A stretch of 64,000 bases of DNA from Chrysoporthe austroafricana (GCA_001051155.2 JYIP02000003.1:4526001-4590000), one strand, 5' to 3'. Positions 42,186 to 55,847 are shown, numbered from the stretch's first letter. Translations and numbers: made by a program. Notes: generated by a model not told the origin, from the letters alone.

Positions 42186-45100
42186 AGTTAGTCTGTTTTT
42201 TTCCGCTGCGGGTGTGCGCAGCTGCCAGAGTCTGGACTGCGGGCGTCAAGATATCGGATGGCCGGGCCGGGTGAGCCGGCGATGCTAGTCTAGTGCCTAT
42301 GCTTCTTTGTTTTTGGGCCTGAGTGTAGCATACTTTCAAGAAGAGCATGCCGAGAATAGAGATCGAGAGCAGAGACCGCGAGGGGGGTTAAGTCGTGCTT
42401 CGTAGATAAACCCGTATATTGGATATCGGCGATTAGAACCTGACCGTCTGCATGTACACACGTAGGCGTGCTGCATGTGTCGAGGGTTGCGGAGAGGCCC
42501 CGAGATCTCCTCCGGGCCCCGACCCCGTCTGCGCCGACGGCCATGTGTACAGACTCAGACGGGCGGTGGGTGCGCCGCCTCACAAGTCTCCAAGGCAGCA
42601 AAGCGCTAATGCCTGCCAGAGAAGCGTGTGTGTACCGACCGGTGACAAACCGCTAGGCATCGACCAGCCGAAGGTTTAGCGCATCTCTGGTACCGGGCAC
42701 CGGCGCCGATCCGCCCGCCCGCCCGCCCGTCTAATCGTCCATCCGGCAGTCTGGAAGCCCGCCCTATGCAAGAGGAAGTGAGGGACGGGGGAGGGGGCAG
42801 CGGTTAGGCTCCGAAGTCGCGAGCCGAGGGGAGGGTTCATCCTGCGTTTCCCCCCCTCTTCTTGCCCCCGCGGCAGGGCACCGGCATGATACTCTCTGGC
42901 AGGCGCTGGGCCGCGCCGCATCGCACCGCGCCGCACCGCACTCTGCGGGTGGATTACTGTTGTTGATCAGTCAGCCTCGCCGAGGGCCCGGCCGGTCTGG
43001 GTGTGCAGGGCTGGCGGAGGGGGAGGGAAGCGATGGAGGGGAGGCGGGGGCTGCGTCTGCTGTACTTAGTAACGGCGGTCCCCCCTCCCTCTTCTGGCCC
43101 GGGGTTTTCTGCTGAGTATCCTGCGCGGCGCCGGCCCGAGACCTTTTTTGTCTTCACAAGCACCGGTCGGGCCTGGCGGTGGAGGTCTGTCCTGGGGGAT
43201 ATTGGATGGATGGCGGTTGAGTCTGCTCACCCTCTCACCCGCTCTCTCCCTCACATTCACTCACACACACATTTTCTCTCTCTCTCTCTCTTAGATACAC
43301 ACACATATCCGCTCCATAGCCTTCCGACGCAGACCGTATCTTGTCGAGTTGGCCGCACCATAAATACAACGGGATCGAGTTCTCATAGCCGATGAGATCG
43401 CCATGCCCCGGACCCAGACCACAAACAACGCCGTTCCGTCAGCCCGCGGACGACCACCCGCCATCTCCTCAACCGGCTGGATGAACCTCCTACTGCGGAA
43501 TGAAGAGTCCGACGCCGGCCTCCATCCGATGTACGGCTTCCATCCGAGGAACCTTCCTTCTCCCACTCCTCCGCTCCTCTCCGCCCACCTTCTCATCTCT
43601 GCCCGCCCACCCCCCTCTCCCCTCACCGGCGGTGCTCATATGTTCCATGCAGGAGGGCAGGATGAGCCACCGTACCCACCGGCCTCCCCCACACATATAC
43701 GCACAAGCATCCTCCCGGTCTCGGGCTGCCGCCGTTCGTGCCGTTCCGTGCCGTGCCATTCTATGCGGGCTGCCGATCCTCGGGTCGCACCGCCGCGAGA
43801 GGCACGGGGCGGATTTGCTGCTGCTGCTGCTGCAGTAGCAGCAGTCACTTCTCTCTTGCTTCGAGGCGAGGCGAGGTGGGCCCCGAGGGCCGAGGGCGGA
43901 GGTTCATGTTTAGTCATATCATGTCTGAGGCCCGTGGGGACCCGACAGCTGTCCGTCTCAGCGGGGTACCGGCGCATCCGTTCTCGCCGGACCGGCCCCC
44001 TCTCGCGGCCTCAAATAGGCCAGCCTGTCAGCCTGCATACCCAGCCCATCATGCCCGTCATCTGCCCTTACCTTCTCCTCTCCCTCCCGCCCCTGCTTCC
44101 TCCTCCCTGTATTCGCCAGCCCCGCCGAGGCTCCGTGCCTGTATCAGTGGTGCTGAAACGAGCCTCAGGGTCTTCTCGGGTTCTTCCGGATAGGCAGCCA
44201 GCCTATTCGTCTCGGAGGAGAGGGAGCTTGACGGAGGGCCAGCCGCCAGCACGCACAGGCGGAGTTGCCTCCTTCTGTGCACCTCATCGCCCCGCCGGCC
44301 AGGGGGAAAAGCCAAAATAGCCATCTTTCTCGGATACCCCAAGAAGAATGGCAAAAGGAGAGGAAAGAATAGACGAGGCAGGCCAGCTCAGCAACCCTCG
44401 CCACGCTGTCGCGCCCCCCCTCGAGGGTTCTTACAAGCAGCTGGGGATAGGCGGCACCGCCGACATGGCACACTCGCACCGGCGCCGGCGGGACGCTGAT
44501 GCAGTGGTCGGCTGACCGGCTGCCCTTTTCACGCCGCGGACCTCCCCGGTTCTGCTTTTGCTTCCTTCCTTCCTTCCTTCCGCCCCACCCGTACCGGCTT
44601 TCATCAACATGCCAGCAAGGTCCGCCGATGCTCCATTGGCGCGCGAAAAGGCAGAGAAGGAAGAGAGAGAAAAGGGGGGGTGTGGAATCCTCGCAGGCGC
44701 CGTTGCTCAACGGGTGAAGGGGTGGGGGGTGTTGGGAGGAGCAACTTTGCCGCCTCGCCCGGTTCCCTCCTGTTGTTGTTTTTGTTGTTGTTGCCGCTGC
44801 TGCCGTCGTGCCACCTAGGCCTGGTGGCCATCCTAGATCCTTTCGCCCGGCGGTGTCAGCACGACGTTCCCATGAGGGACTGGAGGGGGGGGAGGCCGTG
44901 CTGAGATGAATATGATAGGGCTGAGCCTGACAGGTCATCCATTCCATCACGTGAGGATCCGCGTGCTCTCCCATTCTTCTTTCTTCGGCCCCCCTCCTCC
45001 TCGGCGCAGAGCAGAGATCTGACCCATCCACCAGGGCTTTTAAAATCCGCGCCTTGGTAATGAAGTCGAGGGGTTGTAGGAGGACGTGAAAAAAATAAGA

Positions 45101-45716
45101 AAAAGTTTTTTTTTTTTTTCCACAAGACGTAAGGAGTCGAGTAGGTGGTGGGGGGGCCGGGGTAGGGTAGGGTAGGGCAGAGGTCGTTCATGATGAGTAC
45201 CGTCGTAAGCATCGGGCACATTATCCACCCTACCTACCCGCCCCTCCATCACGCGATCTCGTGCCAGGGCGAGCGACGGCAGGCGTGGCAGCCAACGCGA
45301 CGAGACGGAGGAGGAGGGGTGGAGGGCAAGAAACAGGAGCAAGGGGGTGGGCGGGCCAAGAACGGTGGATCCACGTCCTGCCGCCTCCGGCCCTGGTCCC
45401 TGCAAGACCACCCTGAGCTCTAAGTCTTGAACCCTGAACCCTGCCAGGGCGAAACAAACGGAAAAATAAAACACATATAGGTGTAGCACATAGCTTTTTG
45501 CGGCTTTTTATTTTATTTTGAACCGCGCCGCCACCGCCCGTTCTTGTTGCCGTCGATGGTCTCGGTGTCGGTCTTGTTGCCGTATTACATCGTAGCCGCC
45601 GCCGCCTGCTGCTGTTGTCTCGCTCTCAGGTCTCGCCAGTTTTAAGTCGGAGAAAAGCGAGATAGACGGAACAGGACGGTCAGCGTTGGGCAGCCTGGCA
45701 TGATGTTGCTTACTAG

Positions 45717-45745
45717 AGTACTATACTACTATATAGTATAGTACT
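45717..45745. repeat. Perfect 12-bp inverted repeat with 5-nt loop (hairpin/cruciform)
   Basis: AGTACTATACTA (45717-45728), loop CTATA, then TAGTATAGTACT (45734-45745). The arms pair perfectly in RNA or as a DNA cruciform. It lies far from any recognised gene (about 3.5 kb after glutamine synthetase), so its role is unknown. Confidence 0.85.
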
Positions 45746-46145
45746 ATGGGCCCCGAGCCAGCTCAGGCCAGCCCCGTCTCGGAAGAAGGAGGGGGGGGCT
45801 GCGTCGGTGGGTGCTGCTACATAAGTACCCGGTGGCCCCGGGGAGAAACTTCCGAGCTTAATTGTCCTTGTTTCTGTCTGTCTTGGTTCACGAGGCTCGG
45901 CGATCCGCGGCTCGAAACAGGGCGCTCGGAAAATTGGGCCCACCATGCGCGGTTCGCGCGCTGTCACATTGCAGTGTCGCACCCAATACGAACGGTAGAA
46001 CATGAATGGTAGAAAACTCTGTCTCAGGAGTGAGCTGGACAGGACGTCAATTTTTTGGAGGGGTGTAATCAGTCTCGGAAGCCCCAGGACTAAGAGGATT
46101 ACCCTGTCCACCACCCCTGTGCCCGAAGGAAAGATTTGCCAGTCT

Positions 46146-46223
46146 GATGATGATGATGATGACGATGATGATGATGATGATGATGATGATGGTGATGGTG
46201 ATGATGATGATGATGATAATGAT
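46146..46223. repeat. GAT trinucleotide repeat
   Basis: About 26 GAT units with a few point differences (GAC, GGT). Overlapping ORFs rich in Asp, Met or Ile on the two strands are artefacts of the repeat. Confidence 0.9.
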
Positions 46224-47854
46224 CGCTCCATGCCGCACTAGTAAAGAAAAACCCCAAGGCCGTGAGGCAACCAGGATGAGAAGGAAAGGAAAAGAAAAGA
46301 AAAAGAAAAAGAAAAGCAAAAGAGAAAAATAAATCAAAAACCTAGCTCTTGGGTGAACAGAGCAGGATGCGATGTGCCTCCGGGCATGCCATAAAAGATG
46401 AAGACAGTGTCATCTAAAGCCAAGATGAAGAGAAGAGGCTGTGGATAGACCAGCTCCAGGTAGATAAAACAAGAAACGATGGGCTGCTGCCCTCTCCCAG
46501 TGCACCGACTCACCTGGGTGCTGGACCTACCCTCAGTCTCGAAACCCTCTTCAGTCACGTTGCCCACCCGCCGCCCAATCTTGTGACCCGGACGCGCCGT
46601 GGTCTCCTACATGGATATCTCGGCTCCGTCTCCTGTTTGACAGCAACACTTGTCGTCCCAGTGCTAAGGACGTCGCCGCTAGCTCAATAGAGGTGGCCGT
46701 TTGAGTTTGTGTGGGGGACGGTTCGGCCGCACTATCCCCTCCTGGCATCGCTTGCCTAGGCGACTCCGTCGCCCATCAACGCAGCGGGGAGGCTTTCTTT
46801 TTGACATATCGAGCCACCTTCCGCACGAGCCAGTCTGTCTTTCTCCCAGCCGTGGGTCTGGCTGGAGCGGGATTTTGTAACTGACCACCATCACGAGTCT
46901 ATGCAGTCTAGCCGTTGCATTAACATCCGCGAGATGGGTCGGCCCGAGTCTGCGCGGGTACCTCAACCGGAACGGGGTTGCCCCCAGCCTGCGTGTCTTG
47001 GCCGGCCGGAGGCCAGGTCCTTCATATTGAGCGGTGGGGCGTGCGGTCATCGTCAGGCCTAGCCGCCGATGGGAGAAGGGCTGCTAGCTGTAGTATGCCA
47101 CCGTCTGTAGGGCTCGGTTCTTGATGATGCCTTGAATATTGGTTGCTCTTTTCGACGGATTGGAGAGTGTGTCCGAGCACACGGCGGCGATACGTCGCCG
47201 ACTAGGCTTATAGGGTCGTCTTTGCTTGGTTGAATACTGCCTCGGTTTGCCGAGGATTTTCCGCCGTAAGAGCCATGTCCAGAGTGTTCCCAGTGTTGTG
47301 TGGGGGGGGGGCCTCTGACTACTCCGATTTTCGCCAAGCGCGCTGGACAGTGTGACTGAATTTTGTCCGCTTTGGTCCGCTCTCCTCACCAACACCATAG
47401 AATGATGAAGTAACCGCGTCTAGTGGCTTCCAGCCGTCGATCTTATGAGCCAAGGTTGATGTCTGCCGTCTCTCCATGGCGTGCTGCTCCGCTTCGCATT
47501 CGTGTTTGCTCGCAGTGATACGCAGTCTCCTGCTGCTGATCCTGTTCTCTCTTCTCACCTTGCGTCCCCGAAGCCTCCGTGTCAAGTCCCTGCCTTTCTA
47601 AACTCGGCCATTCCTCCCTACCCTGTTTCCGCTCCTATCCTCCTGAGTAACCCTAACCCCCTTCATACCAGGCTGATACTACTGTCTCCTCGCCTGTCCA
47701 TCTTCCCGTCCTCTCAGAACCCTCTCCGCTATATCATGCTCCCGAGCGCGCTCCGTCCGAGCCTGCTCCTCAGCCTATTGCCGCAACCTCTGACGCTCCT
47801 CCTCAGGCCGGCTGCGTCCTCGTCGGGCCCCTCGGTCGCAGCCACCCCATGCTT

Positions 47855-48332
47855 CTAGGCGTGAGGGTGTGGCTGCATGGTCGAGCCGGCGACAAAGCTA
47901 GGCGGAGGGGGCTGCGCGCTTGTGGTCGGGACGAGCGACATGGGGGGAGGGTTCGCCGCCTTCTCCCTGAGCTCCCAGTAGTAGCCCTGCTGGTCGGTAG
48001 CGATGATCTCCATGAGGGAGTACTTGAGGACGCCGCCGTCAAAGTAGGGCACGTAGATGTCCCTCGGCGAGGCGTCCAGGTGGGCCTGGGCGTGGGCTGG
48101 TAGCTTGAAGGAATCCCGGCCCTCGGCCTGGCGATCAACGGAGCACAGCGGTCAGTGACGTCTGCAATTGGTGGAGGTGGAGGGAGGGCGCTGATCGGTG
48201 TGGGCTCACCAGGCAATGGGCACAGGCTGCGTTGCTGACGTAGACCCAGTTGACGCAGTCGTGGGTGTAGTAGTATTTACACCTGTACTTGTAGAAACCG
48301 CCGCTCCCGCTGCCAGTGCCGCCGCCGCTCAT
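47855..48332 (-). CDS. Small unknown protein with Cys/His- and Tyr-rich N-terminus, two exons
   Basis: Minus-strand exons 48332-48210 and 48127-47855 give 131 aa. The intron has donor GTGAGC and acceptor GCCAG, phase 0. After a Gly/Ser-rich start (MSGGGTGSGSGG), residues 13-41 are aromatic and hold Cys18, Cys26, Cys37 and Cys40 plus His24 and His39 (RCKYYYTHDC, AACAHCL). This spacing could bind one zinc ion. Exon 2 continues as a compact hydrophilic domain (ASPRDIYVPYFDGGVLKYSL, EIIATDQQGYYWELREKAAN), then a Pro/Ser-rich tail. No signal peptide or membrane span is present. Clean splicing and the change from ordered core to Pro-rich tail argue for a real gene. I do not recognise the family. 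It is isolated: the nearest genes are more than 5 kb away on both sides. Confidence 0.55.
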
Positions 48333-49128
48333 GGTGATGGCTGGGTGGTGTAGAGAGCAGTATAAACAAGATGCCGGAGAGTGGAGGAGGGCTGTCTCGC
48401 GTGAGGCAGAGCTCCCGAGCCGAGGAGGACTGGCCTGCCGTTCCGTTCCCGGCAGGTGGGGTTCGTCTATGATAAACAAGGAAGGAGGCAGTCGCGACTC
48501 GCCAGCTCCCGTATACGCTGGCGACAGGCGAGGATCAACCTTGCCCCTCAGTGCTGGATGCAATGAAGAAGGACGCGACAGGAACGGTTCAGACACACAA
48601 CTGAGGCCGCGAGGAGATGCTGAGCAATCGGGGTGCAGGCCAGAGACGAGATCTGGGAATTGCCACACCGACGTGGCCGTGAGACTTTATAGGAATGCGT
48701 ATCTGCTGCGAGGTGAGCAGGATAGGCTGATGTCTCTGGAGGAGGACAAATAAGGTCTGCAAGGAACAAGGGTCGAAGCGAACACCTGCCAGACGTCGAG
48801 GAGGGTGGCCGCCGTGGTGGTGGGCTGTTCCGGCCCGGAGTGGGGACGGCAGGATGTTGGGACGTGGATGGGACGAGGACATGGTGTACATGGCGTGTAC
48901 TTACGACGAGAGCAATGTAGGGGGCCAGCGTGGCCAGGGGACGAGGGGGGGATGATGATGGTGATGATGGTGGAGGAGGAGGAGGAGGAGGAGGAAGGGG
49001 AAGACGAGTGGGTCGGAAGACCCGAAGGAAAACAAGGAACTCATCCTGACTCGTCTGCGCGCCCTCGACGGTTGGAAGTAGTGTCACGTCTGGCGCCCAT
49101 CCACCGGTGCTGGTGGTGTGGTGTGGGC

Positions 49129-49156
<28 letters not shown>
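49129..49156. repeat. GT dinucleotide microsatellite
   Basis: Fourteen perfect GT units, followed after TATAGGC by further GTGTGTGTGCGG strings to about 49202. Confidence 0.9.
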
Positions 49157-49159
<3 letters not shown>

Positions 49160-52100
49160 GGCGTGTGTGTGTGCGGGTGTGCGGGCGTGCGTGTGCGTGT
49201 GTGCCCAGTACCAAGCCATGCCACAGAAATCGGCGTCCATCCTGCTTGTCTCGGGCGGTTGTTTGACGTCTCGCGCCCCCCCAGGCCCCACACTTGCAGC
49301 TGTCATTCTCTACCCGCATCCGCCTCAAGCCCAACGGTGCAGTAGCCTGCCCCACCCCGTCCCCGCCGTAGCTACCACCAGCCGTTCGAGACGACACGGC
49401 CACGGCGCCTGGCACGCCTGGGGCACCTGGTCCGCCGCAGTGGAGGGCGCGTGCAGATCCCTCTGGCTCTGGACCGGGCGTGGATGGGCAGCTGGGCGGC
49501 GGTGGAGCTGGCGCGCGAGTGACGCCGTGGCTCGAACTCTCCTGCTTGCTTGCTAGCTAGCTAGCTAGCTAGCACGCTGCGTGCGGCCGGCGGCGGCCTG
49601 CCTGTGGATGGATATCGACAAGGAGCAGCGCCGGCCTTTTCCCCACTCCTGGCCTGCCCGAGATCCAGGGCCAGTAGGAAACCACACGGGGACCCGAGTG
49701 TTGGCGCGATCGTATGAGAACGGCTCGTCTGACGGGCATGTGCTCGGGGCCCCTTCCAATGAGACCGGCTGCTGCGGGTCGTCGCCCATGGAAGGATCCA
49801 GGAAGGGGTGGCGGCACCGTCGGCTCCCTGTTGCCGGCGCGCGAAATTGTGCCCGAGGGCGTGTGCCGCCGGGGGAGCTGGCGGCATACTGAGGTGAAGA
49901 GGTAAGCGAGAGCGACAGGACGCGATCGGGACTCGCTTCAGGAGGCCGCGGGGGGGGGCCTGGAGGAGGAGGGGGGAGGCAGCGGGTGAGAGGGCGAGAG
50001 GGCAGTCGGGTGGTCGGGGAGTGGTGGAGGGTGAATCTGAGATGTGACAGAAAGAACAGGAAAAAGACAGGACGGGACAGGACAGGTCGACGTGCTCAGT
50101 AGATGATAAGTCAATCAGTCCGTCACTCGTGGCTCTGGCGTGGCTCTGGCCCCTCGTGGGTACCATCTGCTTACCTCCATGCGTGCGCGCACCAGGACGC
50201 GAGCTGGTGTGTGATATAGACCCTGGGACGTGCAAGGGGGGTTTTGGCCAGGGGGGTGGTAGGGGTCTGTAGGGCGTGTACTAGTAGGGCCGCCAGGTAA
50301 GCCATCTCCCGCGGCTGCAGATGCACGTGTAGTATGTCGTAATACCCCTAGTGGGTAGTGTTCGTGCAAGGTTTGGGGGGGCCTGGGCAACCCTGGGGGG
50401 CTGAAGGGGCCCCTGCCGTGGAGGTCGTCCCAAAGAGGCCTTCTGTGCCGCGCGGCGGCATGTCGTGCGACAGCGCTTGGTGGCCACCGGCTGGGGCAGG
50501 GATTGCCGTAAGAGGTTGGTGCGGGTTGAGGCTGAAAATTCAGACTCTCAGCGCTGCTACCCGGTAGCGCCTCGATCCCCCCAGGCCTCCCCCCAGGCCT
50601 CCCTCCCTGTCGCGGCGCCTGCCCCCCACTGAAGCTGGTGAGGCTGGCACGGTGTACGGGTAGCTACCGGGAGGGAAGAAGCAGCAGGGGACGCAGGGCG
50701 GGACAGGGCAGGACAGGGCACGCCAGGGGGTTGCACCGGGAGACGTTGGCACTAAGTGAATTGGGACCTTGAAATCGCCAGGCGATGCCCTCCCGCCCGT
50801 CCAGGGTACGTATATACAGTACTTACTGGGTAGATGCTGGCAACGGTCAGGGTTAGGAGGGCAGTCGAAGGCTGCCATTGCAGTACTTGGCGGACAGCCT
50901 GGGGGAGCTGCTTCCCCACTGGTCCGGCCCCGGCCCCAGCGTCACAGCGGTTGTGGGCACCTGCAGCCGTATTGACGACATGTCTTCACTCGACCGACAT
51001 CCTTCCTGCCGCCGCCCTCGACCTCGCCCTCTCGCTGCCAGCTCCTCCCACGATCTTGCGACCGCCAGCGCCCATCCCAGGTGCTCGAAAGCGTCTCGAC
51101 TGCTCCGTACATGCAGGTTGGGCCTGTGCTGCCTGCATCACGCGGCCTCCTCTTCCTTCTCCTCCTCCTCCTCGGCCCCCTCGCCCCAGCTTCCCGAACG
51201 GTTCGTTGTTGGACGGCGGCGGGCCCGACGGCCGTGATCCTATTCGCAGGCACACCGCAGGGAGAGCGTGTCTGGAGGCACTTCATGCGAGGTTGCACGT
51301 GAGAAGCTGTCAGTCCAGCCCGGTCCACCCCTGGCGAAACAGCCAAAACAAGTCACATGGCGTACCGATGTCTCGTCGCGGTGGTCCTGCAAGATATCCA
51401 TGACATCACCATCCCTCCCCTCCTCCAACCGATGCTGTCCCATCTTATGCTGCGCGTCGACAGATCATCGCCCCGGGCTCTATACTATCAGCATGCGGTC
51501 CTGCCTCTGCGCCTCGGGGAGGTTGGACAGCAGCTGGGGGCTCGAGTGCTGTGCTCGACACGTGCTCCTTGAAGGCTGTCTTGTGGGCCGGTCTTTACTG
51601 TCGTGAAACGTACCCACGGCTGGATTATCGGACACCTCCGCTGGCCTTGTTGGTATACAAGCCGTGACGGCGCCTCGCCCCCAGGGAGCTCCACAAGAGG
51701 CTAACCTGGCTGGAAGAGCGCCTCATGCGGCCTCTTGCGTTCGCTACATGTCAGTACCTCCTCAGGACCGCAGTGAGCTGGCCCTGCGGATCGCGTCTGG
51801 CGATTTAGACCGAGATGGCACCACTCCTCAGTTATCATGTGTTTGCTCTTTTGGATATGACCGCCCTCACCGGATGCGATATCACCTGCATCGCATGCCA
51901 TCCTCACAATCCCCCCCCCCCCAAAAAAAGAGACGGATGTGGACAGACTTGCAGTTGGCATGGACACGCGACGGACGCCAGCTCAGAGTTGTCACCCACC
52001 ACGGGATAAATCGTGTGTTCGGCCTTAACATGAGGCATCGACTGTTGGCGATCATTGGTCAACCTCAGGTTGCACGAGGTCGTGTTCGGGGCTCAACTTG

Positions 52101-55100
52101 GCGGCAAATCCCAAGGATGCATGCTGTACGTGACCTGGCAGCACACCACTCAACGTCATGTTGACGCTGGGCTGTTCCGGAAGGATGGGCATCAAGACGT
52201 GGCCTCCCACCTCAAGGCATGCAAGAACCATGCACCCATTCCCATCCATACGCGCGTACCTGCCCTGTTGCGAGAATCGATCGGGCCAGTCCTCGACACA
52301 CGGACAATGGCCTGGAAGATCGGCAACGCTGCTATCACGAGAAGCCGGAAGTCCTCGGAGGTTGTCCTAGGATGAAGTCCGTCCCAAAGGTCTGGCTACC
52401 CAATGAGCAGAGGAGATGGCGGATGGGGCTCTGCTTCGGCAGCCGCGGCCGCGGGTAGATGCCCTGACGAGTGGGCTTTCTTGACAATATGCAATGCTAC
52501 CGGCTGTCACATCAAGAGCGAGACCGAAGCCTTCTTCTGCGTACAAAAGCGGCTTCATGCATCTCTGTCCCCTGATTGGGGCATTACAGATGCTGGGGGC
52601 GACGGCCGTTCATCACTACCATAGCACGACGACAGGAGTTCTACGAGTCGCACCGAGGAGGAGGCCTGCAGCGTCGCTCGGCCGTCGACATGAGCCTGCG
52701 AGAGCTGCGCCGGTGAGCGGGCAAGATATCCTAAACTTAGATTGTCCGGTCCAGGCGCGCGAGTGAGGATGCTCTCGCGCGCGTACAGACTACTTCCAGT
52801 CCGTATCAGTACCATCCCCAATACTAGTTGGCGGCCAGCAGCCTGCAACTCCAAAATCACAGTGGGCCGTAGTCTCCGCTGCGAGTACAACACAGACTTC
52901 CAATCTGAAGAGACGTGGCTGCATACGGTTAGCATGTGGGCCCAGGCCTACGAAGACATCGTTTGCGGGTCTCCCACATGGAGGAGTCGAGGAGGGCAGT
53001 TCGTCACAGGTGAAGACATCACCGCGGCGCTAACGGCGTCGATGGAAGGATGAAATGCCTGCAGTGGCACGCGTCTGCAGGGTTTCCGGCGAAATGGGTG
53101 AGTCGCCAGCTGGGATCTAGGAAACCGATTCGCGTCGCAAACAACGTAGCAGTGCAGGTCGACAGCCTTGTGGATGCTGACAGTGGCCAAGGGTTTTTCC
53201 GGCGTTACTTGAGCCCAGCGCCACTGCTCCGATGGATTTTGTAACCGTTTCCCCGGCGAACCTTCAGCTCGCTCTGACAGGTGTCCATCCCGACGAATCA
53301 ATCGGGGCGATGGAACCTTTCACGTCGAAGCTCGCGGCCCTCCCATTACAGGGTCCGCGCTCGCTTACGAGAAGGGGGGGGGGGATGCGCGCAATCACGA
53401 GACTGGTGAACTTGGGCCGGCCGGACAGGTCTCCTCTGAACACTCTGTAGACGCTCAAGGTTTCCGGAGGGTACTTGCTCACCCTCTCCGTGGTCCCCCT
53501 CCGGAGCACGTGTTGCGAGTGCCGTAGCCGAAGTAATAATGGACCAGATTTCCTGATTCTTTAAAAGATAAACATAATCTGGGCCAATCTCAAGACTCGG
53601 CAGGTTACCACATGGGATTCGTTTTACGTCGATCTTGGGGCTTCCTTCGGCACGATCGTATACAGACAGACACCATCGCCTGTAGGCCTTGGCTGTTCAC
53701 AGCTGGCGAGACTGGAATCACAACACAACCGGGCTGAGGCTGAGCACCAATCTTAAAGATGACAGACAATACTGGGCCCTGACACAAGCGGGCACCCCCT
53801 GGCTGACCACCTCCGGATCCCTACGGTAATTACAGTACGGCCACCGTGACGCGCATTGCTGGCGCCCATCCCATCCGGTCCGCAACAGCAAATCATTAAA
53901 GAGTCAACAATGCGAGGGATGCTATTGAGAAGATGTAGTCGGCTTGTTTTTGACCACTCGCTCTATCCGGAACAGCTAAGCAACTAATAAAGAGCCGGTA
54001 CCTCTGCCAGGTTTATCCAAAACATGAATCTACTCCCGACAGAACGGGGCTTTCTTCCTCGGATGCCGACAGACGCAATCCAAACAGAGGAGCAGTCGAT
54101 GTGCTACTGCGTCAAACGCAGGCTGACGTTGGGAACCATCGATCGCATTGAGTTACTATGCATAATGCCATCTCATCCCATCATCTCGATCTGCTGTAAA
54201 TGCACGGCGTGAATGGGGCATAGTACCTATCGACCAGTGGAGATGATCCAAAGTTCGCCCGCAAGCAACGGCGGCAAACACGGAGCCAGAACCCCATCTC
54301 CGGAGCTGGAATCACGGTCGAGACCATCGCGACGCGAGAGAAACGGGCGGAGCGAGGGGGAAGGAAGAGGAGGGTTGCGCACACGGTCAATCCTTTCCCC
54401 CAAGGGCGAGGCTCCCTACCATGGAAGCGCCGCGACTCGCCCGGTAATAAACAAGGCAAACGCGACGAGCGTACCGGGCTGGTGGGCGGGCTGGCTCGCT
54501 GGCGGGCTCTTGTCCACAGCCTCTCAACGGTCCCGCGTCTGGGACGCACGACGGAGGTGGGATCTGTTGGGCCAGCAACGGCCCTCTCTTTCCCCAGTTC
54601 GTTCGTGGGGGGGAGGGGGCACAGACAACGTCGTATCAATGCATGATACCCTCGCCCGCACGCGTGCGGCCGGAATCGTTTGTGTGGGGGTGGGCGCGAG
54701 GAGGCGGACGACGCGCCTGGCTGGCTGGCTGGCTGGCTCGACTGTCCCCCCCCTATGGGGCCATAGGGTCGGCAATTAATCTACCACACCGTCGCCTCTA
54801 GGTCGTCCTGCGCTCCGCCGGGGCCGCCGAACAGGGACGCCGATGGACAGGGCCATGGTGCGGGCAGCTTCTCGTGACGATCAGCCTGACGGGCGCCCCC
54901 CCCCCGGATGGCCATGCGTATCACGATCGAGATCCATACTCCCTCTCCATCTCCTTCTGTTCTCGTGCGAGAGGCTAGTACGCCGGTCCTCATCACCACC
55001 ACCACGACGGAGATAGGATGCTGAGGGGGACATGGACGATACAAGCTGCGCTCGTCTACCAAGAGTCTAGGCCGCTCGACGCGCCGTGTTTTAGTTTCTA

Positions 55101-55847
55101 GCACCTTTATGCCCCTACCCTCCACGGGCAATGGTTGTTCCCTACTCTCGTGTGCTAGGCTCTCTTTTGACACAGCAGCAGCAGCAGCAGCATCAGCTGA
55201 ACGCGGAGCGACCGGGGGTTAGTGTTCATGCGAAGAGACAGATCTTCAGTGGGGGTGTCTGCGCTGTAGGTTTTTTTTTCTTTTTTTCCCTGTTCTCGAA
55301 TAGGTTTTTAACCCTGTGGCTGAGCTGGTCCCATGACATGTCGTGGTCCCGCCAATAGAGGGGGATGGGAAAGGAGAGATGTTGCTGGGCTGTTGTTGTG
55401 GGCCGCGCGTTGTGCTACCTACCGTACTGTCGCATTCTCACAGCACGATCCACGGGGCTGAACGGTCCTTTTCAACAGCGCGGACACTCCTCTGTGGCCC
55501 CGTTTGAGCTTCCCCATGTAGCCTGTAACAGAAGTACTTACTTCCCCTTATGTTAGCTTCCTCTCTGGGTTGAGCGGTAATCAGCTGTTGACCAAAGCAT
55601 AAATAAAAGCCTTCCTCCTTTTGGAAGCAGGTCACAAATGGAGTTGTCACTTGGGATCGAAGACTTGACTGTTTGAAATATGTGATTGACTTTCAGGGCT
55701 AGAAGACGTTGTAATTAGTGTTAGAAAGTGTGTTTGAACATGCAAAGTATAAATATGCCGGTCGGCCACTTTAATTCTCCCGGCAATGATCAATTTCATT
55801 GATTCGATACAGCAATTGCAGAATAGAACAATTAATCACAATACAGC

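Larger units (their letters stand above)
42186..47854. other. Gene-poor stretch, about 5.7 kb
   Basis: No ORF here shows a recognisable domain. The longest (43403-44320 plus, 305 codons; 44165-45031 minus, 288 codons) translate to Pro/Arg/Ser low-complexity sequence, overlap each other, and look like chance products of GC-rich DNA. It holds a perfect hairpin and a GAT repeat (listed separately), a CA/CT tract (43260-43305), a GTTGTTGTTTTTG run (44772-44793) and a T13 run (45106-45119). At about 47680-47850 one plus frame is Ser/Pro-rich and open, but it lacks a start and any match. Confidence 0.45.

Noticed and set aside
43403..44320. Long plus-strand ORF of 305 codons between glutamine synthetase and the small unknown gene.
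   Set aside because: The translation is Pro/Arg/Ser-rich with no domain, is overlapped by other long ORFs on both strands, and follows CT-rich and GC-rich composition, so it looks like chance.
44165..45031. Minus-strand ORF of 288 codons.
   Set aside because: It overlaps the previous ORF, is low-complexity, and shows no recognisable motif or splice partner.
46047..46337. ORFs with runs of Asp, Met or Ile.
   Set aside because: They are translations of the GAT repeat.
47640..47670. CCTGAGTAACCCTAACCCCCTTC looked like telomeric CCCTAA repeat.
   Set aside because: Only one unit is present, so there is no interstitial telomere array.
54781..55173. Minus ORF of 130 codons in the AT-balanced part of the gene desert.
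   Set aside because: The translation shows no recognisable motif and has a weak start; I could not separate it from chance.
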